Source of the DNA: Lingula anatina
Lineage: Eukaryota; Brachiopoda; Lingulata; Lingulida; Lingulidae
Direction of reading: 5' to 3'
Assembly (NCBI RefSeq): GCF_001039355.2
Contig: NW_019775590.1
Coordinates: forward strand, 62,001-126,000
Length of the DNA stretch: 64,000 nt
The translations under genes were made by a program, and so were the position numbers. This document shows, piece after piece, positions 1-11,807 of this stretch; the stretch's first letter is position 1; the number at the start of each line of letters is the position of its first letter. The notes below the pieces were generated by a model that worked only from the letters and a program-made list of their open reading frames with translations, was not told the origin of the DNA and ran no database searches.

Positions 1-1250
1 CAAGGTCTTCAGATAACCTACAAGTCTATACGTACAAATATATTTACGTGTCTTTAAATGGGCTGATCACGCTATACTTATCCAGGCATTGCCTTGGTAT
101 GCATGCACTAGTCGGGTCAAAATATGGACCACTGTAGCCACGTTCAACGATAAGATTTTCAGACTGACAAGTCAGGCTCCTTAGCTTCAAAATAGTCAGA
201 TAAGCTACAAGTTTATCATACAGAGTTTGTTTGCAACCTTTTACGTGTCATTATATAGGCTGCTTACTCATCCAAGATATTGCCTTCGTCTGTGTATTTA
301 ATTTGCTTACAATCCCGAAGCTATATTTATCTAAATGTTTATTTATAGTTATAATGGCTAAAATAATATTTAATTATTACTATTATCATTTATTGATGTT
401 ATGTCACAGCGTATAAAACACAGGGAAAACAGAAATGTCCACACAGAAGTGTCCCAAGAAAAACAGCAACACCACCAACAACAAAATAACACTTACACAC
501 TTATCATTAAAACTTCGATGACATGAAATTGGCCGAACGCGTTAAGGGAAATTGTTGACTTACGCTATTTTTATACGATTAGATAAGGTGAATATAAACA
601 TTGCCATGTTCAGAGATAAAGCTGCGGCCTCTTAAATACTTTGGGGTTTGCTAATGTGAGCAGAAGACGTCATATATGGACCACTGCAGCCACGTTCTAC
701 GATGGGATTTTCAGACTGTCAAGTCAGGCTCCTTGGTTTCAAGTTTCAAGTCGTGTCATAATATAGGCTGCTTACACATCCAAAATATTGCCTTCGTCTT
801 CGTTTTTTTATTTGCTTACAGTTCCGAAACTATATTTTTCTAAATGTTTATTTATAGTTATAATAGCTAAAATAATTTTTTATCATTACAATTATCATTT
901 ATTAATATTATCTCACAGCGTATATAACACGGAAAACAAAAATGACCATACAAAAATGTCCTATAAAAAAAGCAACAATAAATAAATAAATAAAAGAATA
1001 AATAAATAAATAGCACTTGCATGCTTGTCATTTAAAACGTAGATGCCCTGAAATTGACTGAACGCGTTAAGAGAGATGGTAAGTTAGGATATTTTTATAC
1101 TCTTAGATAAGGCTAACATAAACATTGCCATGTTCAGAGATAATTTTGTGGCATCTAAAATACATTGGAATTTGCTAATTTGAGCAGATGACGTTACAGC
1201 AGTATTTTGGTGCTGATATATGGTTTCAAAAAGATCTTCCTTATCTAAAC
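1..1250. repeat. Tandemly duplicated ~510-550-bp block upstream of SDR gene 1
   Basis: No gene is visible here. The phrase ATATGGACCACTG(T/C)AGCC occurs near 122 and 674, and TAGTTATAAT(G/A)GCTAAAATA near 345 and 852, so the stretch is a degenerate two-unit tandem duplication. The same sequence reappears at 29110-29900 upstream of SDR gene 2. A segment reaching far upstream of the gene was therefore copied along with it. The short ORFs inside it are AT-rich and not conserved between the copies. Confidence 0.75.
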
Positions 1251-1641
1251 AGACTCCTATTTAATTACAATAATTAAAATCCAAGTACTATAAAATCCGG
1301 TCTCTTAAAAAATGATGTCACAGCAAACACATCCACATCAGGGACACGTACCGCAATTGTGATATCTGTTCTATATTTAAATATCACCGTTCTGTATTAC
1401 GCTTTTTACCCATTGAGAAATGCTACAGGTGTTGACCCAGATATCATAGGAGTAAAGGTAAACACGCTGCGGCAAAGACTCCAGTGCACCGGAAGTCGCC
1501 TTCTACACAGTTTTAAGGTGTTTTGGTGCTCCATGGTCATTGCGATATGATTCTATATCAGCATTAACACTCCCTGTTTATTGAGGATACGAAAAAAAGA
1601 AATGTAGAACCAATAAGTTCACTAGTGTGTGCATATGTATG

Positions 1642-1646
<5 letters not shown>

Positions 1647-1672
<26 letters not shown>
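1647..1672. repeat. (CT)n microsatellite in the SDR gene 1 upstream region
   Basis: A pure CT tract about 80-110 bases before the start codon. The homologous position upstream of SDR gene 2 also holds a CT tract (about 31278-31307), so it predates that duplication. Confidence 0.9.
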
Positions 1673-1677
<5 letters not shown>

Positions 1678-1753
1678 CCCCGTGTCTCCCTCCTCTTTTC
1701 GTGGGTTGACGTATTTGGATTAAACTGATTGCAGTATGATGTACGTTTAAGAT

Positions 1754-4700
1754 ATGGATCGGTGGACAGGGCGCGTTGCCTTGGTAACTGGAGTATCGAA
1801 AGGGTTAGGAGCAGCCATTGCACGTGCTCTGGTTAAGAATGGCATGGTGGTGGTTGGATGTGCCAGACACATCGAAAATATGCAAATATGGATGAATTTT
1901 ATATTTTCCTTGGTATTTGTGTTTTATAGGTGTGTTTAATAATAATAATAATAATAGTAATGATAATAATAATAATAATAATAACAACATCAACTTGCAA
2001 GTACAAGTTGACTGTTAGAGGTATAGTGAAAGTCTGAATCACTGTGGGATTCTAAAAAATATAATATTTAGGACAAGCAGAATATTAATTAGGAAAACGT
2101 TCTGTGTCCATGCATACCACTGTGATGTCTTCCGTCTATACAGGTTTGAAACCAAATCTTTGTATTTCTTTTTTTTTTTCATTTTCAATATCTTCCACTA
2201 GCTTTAAATAATTTGGCATCTCCAAGTACATTCGGTCGATCATGACGACCATGTAGAATAGACATAAATATCGGCAAATGCTTACTTATTGGCAATTAAG
2301 CTTCGAAATTTCCTAAAATTTTCGCCCCGTTCAATATTATGATTCGTGTATAAGATAATGGATCACTTATAATTGAATGATTAGTTTCAATAGTTTGTTG
2401 AAGAGTTCTTTGGATATATGTAATCCAGAAAACAGCCACAGATCTTCAAGATGAAAAAGGCAGTTTGATTCCAATGAAATGCGACCTTACCAAAACGGAA
2501 GAGATCGAGTCCATGTTTCAAAAAATCAAGGAACAGTTGGGTGGTGTCGATGTTTGTGTTAACAACGCTGGTGTTGACCTATTTTTGGATTGCAAGACAG
2601 GGTCTTTATCTGACACCAAGACAATGTATGAAGTGAGAGAACCCACATTTTTTCCGTAGCATCGTTTTTTCCCGTTTATCTTTTAGAGTCAGAACTCGGG
2701 TCAAAATGATGTCTGTAATGATGAAATTTATTTGGAAAAGCAGAACTTTTTATGATATATTCTGAATCTATATCCCGGGGGAAATAACTTTTCGGGTCAC
2801 GTCTGTTCCTTAATTTTGAATTGTTACTTTTTATTTAGGAATATAGCATTAAGTTCTGTTGAGTATTCAAAATGTCCTGTTTAGAATATATTTGTTTTTG
2901 TCCACCCACAACCTTGTATTTCTTCGCAGGCTGTGTATTACCAGAGCTTTAAGTTCAGGTACATGTCATAGTTCATGTATATGTGCTCAGTGAGTAAATG
3001 TTTGACAAATATCTAATTCAGTGCCGAGCCATTCTCTTCACGAACAAAACTTTTCTTAGCTTAAAAGTAATACAATAATGCAACGTACAGCAAGGGCGAA
3101 AAAGTGATCCGCGGCTCAGATAAAAGTGATCACGACTTGTCATTTTATTTTTTGGTATACTTTTAACCACAGACGGCCTCTCGCATAAAGCTAAAGCGTT
3201 TTTTCAGTTGAATGTATTCGCTGCCATAACCGTTTCCCAACTGACCATTCAGTCCATACAAGAAAGGAACTTGAATGACGGGCACATCATTAATATGAGC
3301 AGGTAATACATTAGTCCCAAGCAAAATATACATATATCTTTATCATGTTTTTCAAGTAAATTGACTATTAGCTATTGAAAAGTTAAACAAATTGCATTCC
3401 AAAGATGTGACTCCTGGCTTGGAAAGACCCACTCGTACATTGTGCGAATGGGCAAAATTTTATTCTGCAAACGATTAAAACTTTTGCAGGCAAAAGTAGC
3501 TAATCGCCATTTCATACTGTTGAAATGGTTCTGGGAAACTAATCATGTTATTGTTTCTGACAAGTATACTCTATTTAATTACAGTGTATGTGAGAGCACG
3601 GTCCACGAGGACTCCTCATGTCACATGTATACCCCAACAAAGTGTGCCCTGAAGGCTTTCACAGAGGGTCTGCGACACGAGCTGAGAAAAGAGAAAACGA
3701 AAATACGGACGACGGTATGAGTGTGAGAGAGAGACCGAAAGAAATTTAGATGAAATGTATATTAAGGAGAAATTCCAGTCCAGTCGATAACTCCTTACAT
3801 ACACTAGTAGATAACTTAGCGGAGAAAATTAACAAAAGTTAAAGTGAGATATAATTGAGATACAAATGAGATGCAATTTTACAGTATTGGAATATATTTC
3901 CCATCTCTCACAACCCACGGATATCCGTAGATGGGCGGCTAGAATAATATTAATTCAGTGGTATTTATATAACATTTTGTTAATGTAACCCAATATTGAA
4001 ATATTATGCTCTACTGTTAGATGATTAGTCCTGGATTGGTCGACACTCCGCAAGCAAGAGCAGACATGGACGACAACCTCTTCTGTCCGGAAACTGTAAG
4101 CTTCAATACAATGGAGAAGGCTTAATCCCTGGGTTTTGTGACAAACTTCTTCAATCACTTTAATACCCTTTGCCTTTCGCAAATAACAGGATTATGATAC
4201 TAAATAAATCTAATAAGGATTCGAACAAAGGCTTTGGTAACGTTTTGGGTTTCAATGGACTTTAAGTGAATCGGACAAATTGAAATGTAAGCGAAGATAC
4301 CGAGGATACTTTTCAGTCTTTTAATGTGCAAATCTTTTAATTAATTAATCAATTCAACTAGTGTCCTGTATGTTACTTTCTATATGTCACCCAGCCCTTG
4401 GGGCTTAATATAAGAGACTTAAAGTGCTGTTAAATTGTCATTGTCTTATGGTAAATATTTTGGTTAACGTTTCTGTCACTTAATTTTTCTTAATTTTTTA
4501 AAATCCTTTAATTACCAATTTTAATATCTAATATATATATATATCAAGATACACCTTTAAATATCATGCATCTTTTATAATATCATTTCCCGCTAGTGTC
4601 TTCAACCAGACGATGTCGCTGCCGCCGTGACCTTTGCCCTCAGTGCCCCGCCATGTGTTAACGTAAGACAATCTATCATTCACTTTGCATTCAATACTTT

Positions 4701-4972
4701 TTATTAAAACACTTTAACTGATTACTGTTAGAGTCAGATGAAAAAACTTTGTCGTGAATCTTGTCCTTTTACTTGTTGGGTATTCTGAACACAAGTCCAA
4801 TAGGACATTTATTTCTTTACTTTTTGAATGATAAAATAACCATTTGCTCTCTCAAATGTTGAACCCGGTGTGGAATTTGCTACGTCAGTGGAGCAACCAT
4901 TTATTACACTGTAACGACTTTATTTTCTAGGTCCGGCATATTTGCCTCCATGCGATACACGACTCGTTTTAA
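1754..4972 (+). CDS. DHRS11-like: DHRS11-like short-chain dehydrogenase/reductase, gene 1 (exon 1 donor mutated)
   Basis: Seven exons: 1754-1885, 2429-2632, 3208-3302, 3585-3714, 4021-4095, 4597-4662, 4931-4972, encoding about 247 residues, the normal size of a classical SDR. Visible motifs are the dinucleotide loop TGVSKGLG, the GCAR segment typical of NADP(H) binders, NNAG in exon 2, a serine split across exons 3/4 and the YTPTK catalytic Tyr-Lys motif. The C-terminal third (LQPDDVAAAV) also matches DHRS11. A cytosolic NADPH-dependent carbonyl or steroid reductase is the family expectation; the substrate is unknown. All exon phases agree. Oddity: the exon 1 donor reads CAA|ATATGG where the other genes have CAA|GT. 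A fallback GT at 1913 would add nine codons in frame. Otherwise the reading frame is intact. It pairs most closely with gene 2. Confidence 0.85.
1937..1985. repeat. (AAT)n microsatellite in SDR gene 1 intron 1
   Basis: A mostly AAT/AAC trinucleotide tract shortly after exon 1. SDR genes 2 and 4 carry different simple repeats ((AT)n and (AAT)n) at the same place in intron 1. Confidence 0.85.
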
Positions 4973-5446
4973 ACTATGACCAACTGCCGCTGCCAGCTTT
5001 TTATGCTCTCCAAATGCACGCCTTTTAATTGGGGAAATACCTTGTATTTGATTTATAATTATTTTTCATACAACTCAAAAAGCGAAAAAAACTTTTAGAA
5101 GTGTGTATAGTTCAAGATATGTTGATTGTGAATGTTCACTTAAAGGCAGAAATAATTGGATTTAAAATGCATTCTACCTATTTCAACTTATGGTGTGTAA
5201 CTTTTAATTAAATTCCGGTAACATTTGGTTGAGTTATGAGCAATTATGTAAAACGGCCCCATCTTGCAATTTGAATGAAAATACAAAATGGCGCGAAAGT
5301 TAGAAAAATCGATAAAAAATACTGTGGCCTTTAAATAATATGTGAACAGTTAAACAAACAAACCCACAAATAAGCGCAAACTTGTCGAACACAGTTCTGT
5401 ATGTGTTGCTGATAATAATACCTACATTTAAGTGGAACACTCTAAT

Positions 5447-7432
5447 TTTAGTGTAGCGTCGGCTTGTGAGACTTTCAAGTTCAACTATGTCTAATTGACT
5501 TGTTACATTAGTTGCACATATAGGTATATACATGTCATGTATCATCCAACTGTAAGAACTGATATCGCCAAGTATTTTTTCGGTCCAATTATTAATGTAC
5601 AAACCACACGTGTATGTCGACACAATGTGGTTGGTACGCACACACCTCTCTCCCCGTTAAACAAATATTATCAGAGTTGCATTTACTTACGCATGCGCGC
5701 CCTCTCCAACGAATAAATAACCACCGCACTGAGAGACTTAATTCTTACCTTTGCTCCCATTGACACAATTCTTGGTAAGGCGTCAACACGGCTCTAGAGG
5801 GGTGCCTGTCACACAAAATTATACGTCATAAGATAAGTCTCATCTCGTGACAGTTTAATGTACCATTTAAAGTTGGCCCTCCTTTCTGAAAAGTCGCAAA
5901 CAAAGTCAAGGTATATTAAGAAACAACCGCATTGAAGAAAAACGTCTCGGATCTAGCAGAGATCTAAAAAGAGGGAATTCGAAGGAGAATGTTTGAAGGC
6001 AATAAAACGCAGGCTATCTTCCAATTGTGCCATTGCCATACATAGGAGTCTAATGGTAAGGAACAGACTTAATAATAGATTTATATTGTACATGTATCAC
6101 ATAGAAGGATGTCACTGTTATGTTAAGCCCCCCTCTTCAATTTGTCCTATTTTCTCCTTAAATATTATCCAGCTAAAATGTCAATAAAGGTATTTTTCGT
6201 TTAGTTAAATAGTTACCTTTGCACCAAAAAAAGCAATTTTCAAAACCAAAAATACATGAAATACAGACACCTTGTTAAAATTGTCAGATAACGTAAATAA
6301 GCGACTGACAAAGGTTTTGGTTTCATATATTAATAGAGTGTAGGAATACAGCGATCGAAAAGAGAATAAACAAAATGATATTTAATTATCAACCGGTGTA
6401 TTATTTGATTGGGAGGTAGTTTGATAATAGACTTCAATTCTAATATTGTATGCCCTTTTGTATACTTTTTTTTGCAAGGGAATTCGCATTTTGTGACTGC
6501 GTGCTTTCGTGTGTATGTGTGTGTGTGTATGTGTGTGTGTGTCGATCGTGTCGGTATGACTGATTTTTTAAAACTCCTTGACTGTCAATTCAAAAATGGT
6601 CCCGTTCGTTGCTTTACAATGACATTCGTATAGCTTTATTTATTAAACGCCCGTTCTAAATATAAATTATAGCTCAAGTCCTAGAGTCGAGATGTTATTA
6701 AATAAAATATGAACCCACCATAGAAGCCAAAGTTAATGTTCAACCTTTCCGCCATCTTGGGAACATCATGTGAGTACAAGCTGATATCACTGGTAAATAT
6801 ACAGTTTACAGATAGCACGAAGAAACTGGATAACTGACACACACAATAGGCGTACGCGTGATGGCACCACTGTTATAGGTAACAATGTCCATAGAAAAAT
6901 AGAGTATTCAATTTAAATGTTGACAGTGATTTTAGCGTGGAAGCAAGTAGGCCCAGCAAATTATTTTAGACCATCTATACGAAGAATCAATATGGGGCGA
7001 CAAGGTTTCAAGATTGATTGGTTTTTATTTGCTACATGTATTTACCAGAGATGCCCCTTCGTCCTATACTATCAATGCAATTCTGTCCCCTCATTAATGT
7101 GAGTTGCAATACCCGGCTACATGCAAAATTTTCCCCGTTTTGTCGACAGGGTAGATAACTTTTATGCTGATGTTTTAGTTGCCATATATTCAATACACCG
7201 TGTACGATGGTATAAACAAAATAATATTCAATCCACATCTTGCTTAATATTTGATAGATAGCTCGAGACAGGCTGATAATTAACTTCAGTTCTGATATTA
7301 CATGAATATGTTCTTATTTAGATGCATTGCATATTTGGCTGCGTATTATTTGGATGAATTGCATAATCGCGAGCGGTCACAGTGATTTATTCTGCGTCTC
7401 ATAATTTTGCTTACAATTAACTCAACGTAGTT
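5447..7432. repeat. Macro-tandem repeat, unit 1 (~1986 bp)
   Basis: First of four head-to-tail units. Anchors shared by all units include GGCGTCAACACGGCTCTAGA (5777 here), GTTTGAAGGCAATAAAACGC (about 5991) and a GT microsatellite (about 6512). Homology begins abruptly near 5447. Two minus-strand segments with similar DISSYS residues occur in each unit. Their frames are broken by 7-10-base indels between units, so coding is not supported. Confidence 0.85.
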
Positions 7433-9921
7433 TTTAGTGTATCGTCGGATTGTAAAACTTTCAAGTTTAACTATGTCTAACTGACTTGTTACATTAGTTG
7501 CACATATAGGTATATACAAGTCATGTATCATCCAACTGTAAGAACTGATATCGCCAAGTATTTTTTCGATCCAATCATTAATGTACAAACCACACGTGTA
7601 TGCCGCTACAATGTGGTTGGTACGCACACACCTCTCTCCCCGTTAAACAAATATTATCAGAGTTGCATTTACTTACGCATGCGCGCCCTCTCCAACGAAT
7701 AAATAACCACCACACTGAGAGACTTAATTCTTACCTTTGCTCCCATTGACACAATTCTTGGTAAGGCGTCAACACGGCTCTAGAGGGGTGCCTGTCACAC
7801 AGAATTATACGTCATAAGATAAGACTCATCTCGAGACAGTTCAATGTGCCATTTAAAGGCGACCCTCCTTTCAGAAAAGTCGCAAACAAATCAGTAAGGT
7901 ATATTAAGAAACAACCGCAATGAAGAAAAACGTCCCGGATCTAGCAGAGATCTAAAAAGAGGGAATTCGAAGAAGAATGTTTGAAGGCAATAAAACGCAG
8001 GCTATCTTCCAATTGTGCCATTGCCATACATAGGAGTCTAATGGTAAGGAACAAACTTAATAATAGATGTAAATTGTACATGTATCATATAGAAGGATGT
8101 CGCTATAATTTTAAGTCCCTATCTTCAAGTTGTCCTATTTTTTCCTTAAATATTATCCAGCTAAAATGTCAATAAAGGCATTTTTGGTTTAGTTAAATAG
8201 TTACATTTGTATCAAAAAAGCAATTTTCAAAAGCAAAAATACATGATATACAGACACCGTGTTAAAATTATCAGATTACGTAAATTAGCGACTGACAAAG
8301 GTTTTGGTTTCATGTATTCATAGAGTGTAGGAATACAGCGTTCGAAAATAGTATTATCGTAATGAAAATGATTAAAAGTACAGATATAAAGTTGTGATCG
8401 TAGTGAGATACATTGAACATTTTATAACTGATACAATATACATTTGCTAAGAGGTTAAACACTATAAGTAAGAGAGTTAAAGAGTACATATGTTGTTCAA
8501 TAATAAAAAAAGGATAAGGGAGTATAGTTATCATTCCTTCGGGATGATACAATGAAAATCAGTATTAATAGAAATTGCGAACTATAAGGTCAAATATCAT
8601 ACCATTGCCTAATAAGAGAATGATTACATTTTGGGTAATGACGTGATGATGGAAAGTTATAGAAAAATGTATAACCATAGACATTGTGTAAGAGCTGAGG
8701 AATTATTACATTACCAAATAAGGTAATGTAGGAGAAAGACTTTGTGATACATCATGACATTGGAATGACGCTCTATAGGATAAAAGAGAATACATTGTAA
8801 CTGGAAAATAAGAATATACTAATAAATATTTTAGGCTCCCAAAAAGATGTATGTCCTTCATTAATAGTACAGGCGAAATAGTGGTACTATAGTATAAACA
8901 AAATAATATTTAATTATCATCCTGTGTATTATTTGGTTGAGAGGTAGTTTGATAATGAACTTCAATTCTAATATTATATGCTCTTTTGTATACATTTTAC
9001 GCAAGGGAATTCGTATTTTGTATTTTTGTATTTTGTGACGCGTGCTTTCGTGCGTGTGAGTGAGTGTGTGTGTGTGTGAGTGGGTATGACAGTTTTTAAA
9101 CTCTTTGAATATCATTGCAAAAACGGCCATGTTCGTTGCTTTTCAATGACGTATAACTTTATATTTCAAATTATAGCTCAAGTCCCAGAGTCGAGACGTT
9201 ATTAAATAAAATACAAGCTCACCATAGAAGCCAAGGTTAATGTTCAACCTGTCCGCCATCTTGGGAACATCATGTGAGTACGAGCTGATATCACTGGTAA
9301 ATATACAGTTTACAGATAGCACGAAGAAACTTGATAACTGACACACAATAGGCGTGATGGCACCACTGTTATAGGTAACATTGTCCATAGAAAAATAGAA
9401 TATCCAATTTAAATGTTGACAGTGATTTAAGCGAAGGAAGCAAGTAGGCCCAACAAATTATTTAAGACCATTTATACCAAGAATCAATATGGGGCGACAA
9501 TGTTTGAAGATTTATTGGTTTTTATTTGCTATTTACCAGAGATGCCCCTTCGTCCTATACTATCAATGCAATTCTGTCCCCTCATTAATGTGAGTTGTAA
9601 TACCCGGTTACATGCAAAATTTACCCCGTTTTGTCGAAAGGGTAGATAACTTTTATGTTGATGTTTTAGTTGCCATATATTCAATACACCGTGTACTATA
9701 GTATAAACAAAATTATATCCAATCCACATCTTGCTTAATTTTTGATAGAGAGCTCGAGACAAGCTGATAATTAACTTCAGTTCTGATAACATGAATATGT
9801 CCTTATTTAGATGCATTGCATATATGGTTGCGTGATATTTGGATGAATTGCATTATCGCGAGCGGTCACAGTGATTTATTCTGCGTGTCATGATTTTGCT
9901 TACAATTAACTCAACGTAGTT
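7433..9921. repeat. Macro-tandem repeat, unit 2 (~2489 bp, with extra insert)
   Basis: Second unit. It matches unit 1 except for an extra AT-rich block at about 8350-8885, which brings it to 2.49 kb. Without that block it would be about 1.95 kb, like the others. The GT microsatellite lies near 9053. Confidence 0.85.
8350..8885. other. AT-rich ~535-bp insert unique to macro-repeat unit 2
   Basis: Units 1, 3 and 4 run directly from the GTAGGAATA(C/T)AGCG segment into TATAAACAAAAT, whereas this unit has about 535 extra bases between them. No clear long terminal inverted repeat is visible; only a weak ATAGTA/TACTAT match flanks it. It may be an insertion, or ancestral sequence lost from the other units. 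Confidence 0.6.
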
Positions 9922-11807
9922 TTTAGTGTATCGTCGGCTTGTAAGACTTTCAAGTTCAACTATGTCTAACTGACTTGTTACATATAGGTATATACATTTC
10001 ATGCATCATCCAACTGTAAGAACTGATATCGCCAAGTATTTTTTCGGTCCAATTATTAATGTACAAACCACACGTGTATGTCGCTACAATGTGGTTGGTA
10101 CGCACACACCTCTCTCCCCGTAAAACATTATCAGAGTTGCATTTACTTACGCATGTGCGCCCTATCCAAGAAATAAATAACCACCACACTGAGAGACTTA
10201 ATTCTTACCTTTGCTCCCATTGAAACAATTCTTGGTAAGGCGTCAACACGGCTCTAGAGGGGTGCCTGTCACACAAAATTATACGTCATAAGATAAGACT
10301 CATCTCGTGACAGTTCAATGTACCATTTAAAGGTGACCCTCCTTTCAGAAAAGTCGCAAACAAAGGTAAGGTTTATTAAGAAATAACCGCATTAAAGAAA
10401 AACGTCCCGGGTCTAGTAGAGATCTAAAAAGAGGGAATTCGAAGAAGAATGTTTGAAGGCAATAAAACGCAGGCTATCTTCCAATTGTGCCATCTGCCAT
10501 ACATAGGAGTATAATGGTAAGGGACAGAATTAACAATAGATTTATATTGTACATGTATCATAAAGAAGGATGCCGCTGTTATGTTAAGCCCCCCCCCCCC
10601 CTCTTCAAGTTGTCCTATTTTCTCCTTCAATATTCTCCAGCTAAAATGTCAATTAAGGTATTTTTGGTTTAGTTAAATAGTTACCTTTGCACCAAAAAGC
10701 AATTTTCAAAACCAAAAATACATGAAATACAGACACCTTGTTAAAATTGTCAGATAACGTAAATAAGCGACTGACAAAGGTTTTGGTTTCATATATTAAG
10801 AGAGTGTAGGAATACAGCGATCCAAAAGAGTATAAACAAAAATATTTAATTATCAACCTGTGTATTATTTGATTGGGAGGTAGTTTGATAATGAACTTCA
10901 ATTCTAATATTGTATGCCCTTTTGTATACATTTTATGCAAGGGAATTCGTATTTTGTGACTGCGTGCTTTCGTGTGTGTGTGTGTGTGTGTCGTGTGGGT
11001 ATGACTGATTTTTTTTAAACTCTTTGACTGTCATTTCAAAAATGGTCCCGTTGGTTGCTTTACAAAGACAGTCGTATAGCTTTATTTATCAAACGTCCGT
11101 TCTTATACACGGTAAATTATAGCTCAAGGCCCAGAGTCGAGATGCGCTTATTAAATAAAATTTAAACCCACCATAGAAGCCAAAGTTAATGTTCAACCTT
11201 TCCGCCATCTTGGGAACATCATGTGAGTACAAGCTGATATCACTGGTAAATATACAGTTTACAGATAGCACGAAGAAACTTGATAACTGACACACAATAG
11301 GCGTGATGGCACCACTGTTATAGGTAACATTGTCCATAGAAAAATAGAATATCCAATTTAAATATTGACAGTGATTTTAGCAAAGGAAGCAAGTAGGCCC
11401 AACAAATTATTTAAGACCATTTATACGAAGAACCAATATGAAAATTGATTGGTTTTAATTTGCTATTTACCAGAGATGCCCCTTCGTCCTATACTATCAA
11501 TGCAATTCTGTCCCCTTATTAATGTGAGTTGCAATTATTTGATAAAAATCAACATAGGTATCTACACATTTCTATAGAATTCCATAAATTGGCGGCCATT
11601 TTGGATTTTTTGGCCAAACGGTAATTTTTTTCCGTGGGCTACGGCTTTTATTTGATTTAGTATGTCAAAAGGTACCCACATGCAAAATTTAGTGCTTTTA
11701 TCCGCCGTGTCACGATTTTTTCCTTAAGCCTCCGGACTAAATCGCAAGCGGTCACAGTGATTTATTCTGCGTCTCATATTTTTGCTTACAATTAACTCAA
11801 CGTAGTT
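9922..11807. repeat. Macro-tandem repeat, unit 3 (~1886 bp, one segment replaced)
   Basis: Third unit. At about 11535-11740 the usual segment (TACCCGG...TTGTCGA) is replaced by unrelated sequence containing GGCGGCCATTTTGGATTTTT. Homology resumes at the sequence (A/G)AGCGGTCACAGTGATTTATT. The replacement points to gene conversion or an insertion-deletion event in this unit alone. Confidence 0.8.

Noticed and set aside
3585-3714. Apparent Ser-to-Cys replacement of the SDR catalytic serine (SVC at 13 residues before the Tyr)
   Set aside because: Aligning to the S-x-x-G pattern of FabG and DHRS11 shows that the catalytic serine is the S before VC, encoded across the exon 3/4 junction. DHRS11 itself has a 15-residue spacing to the tyrosine, so the serine is retained in all four genes.
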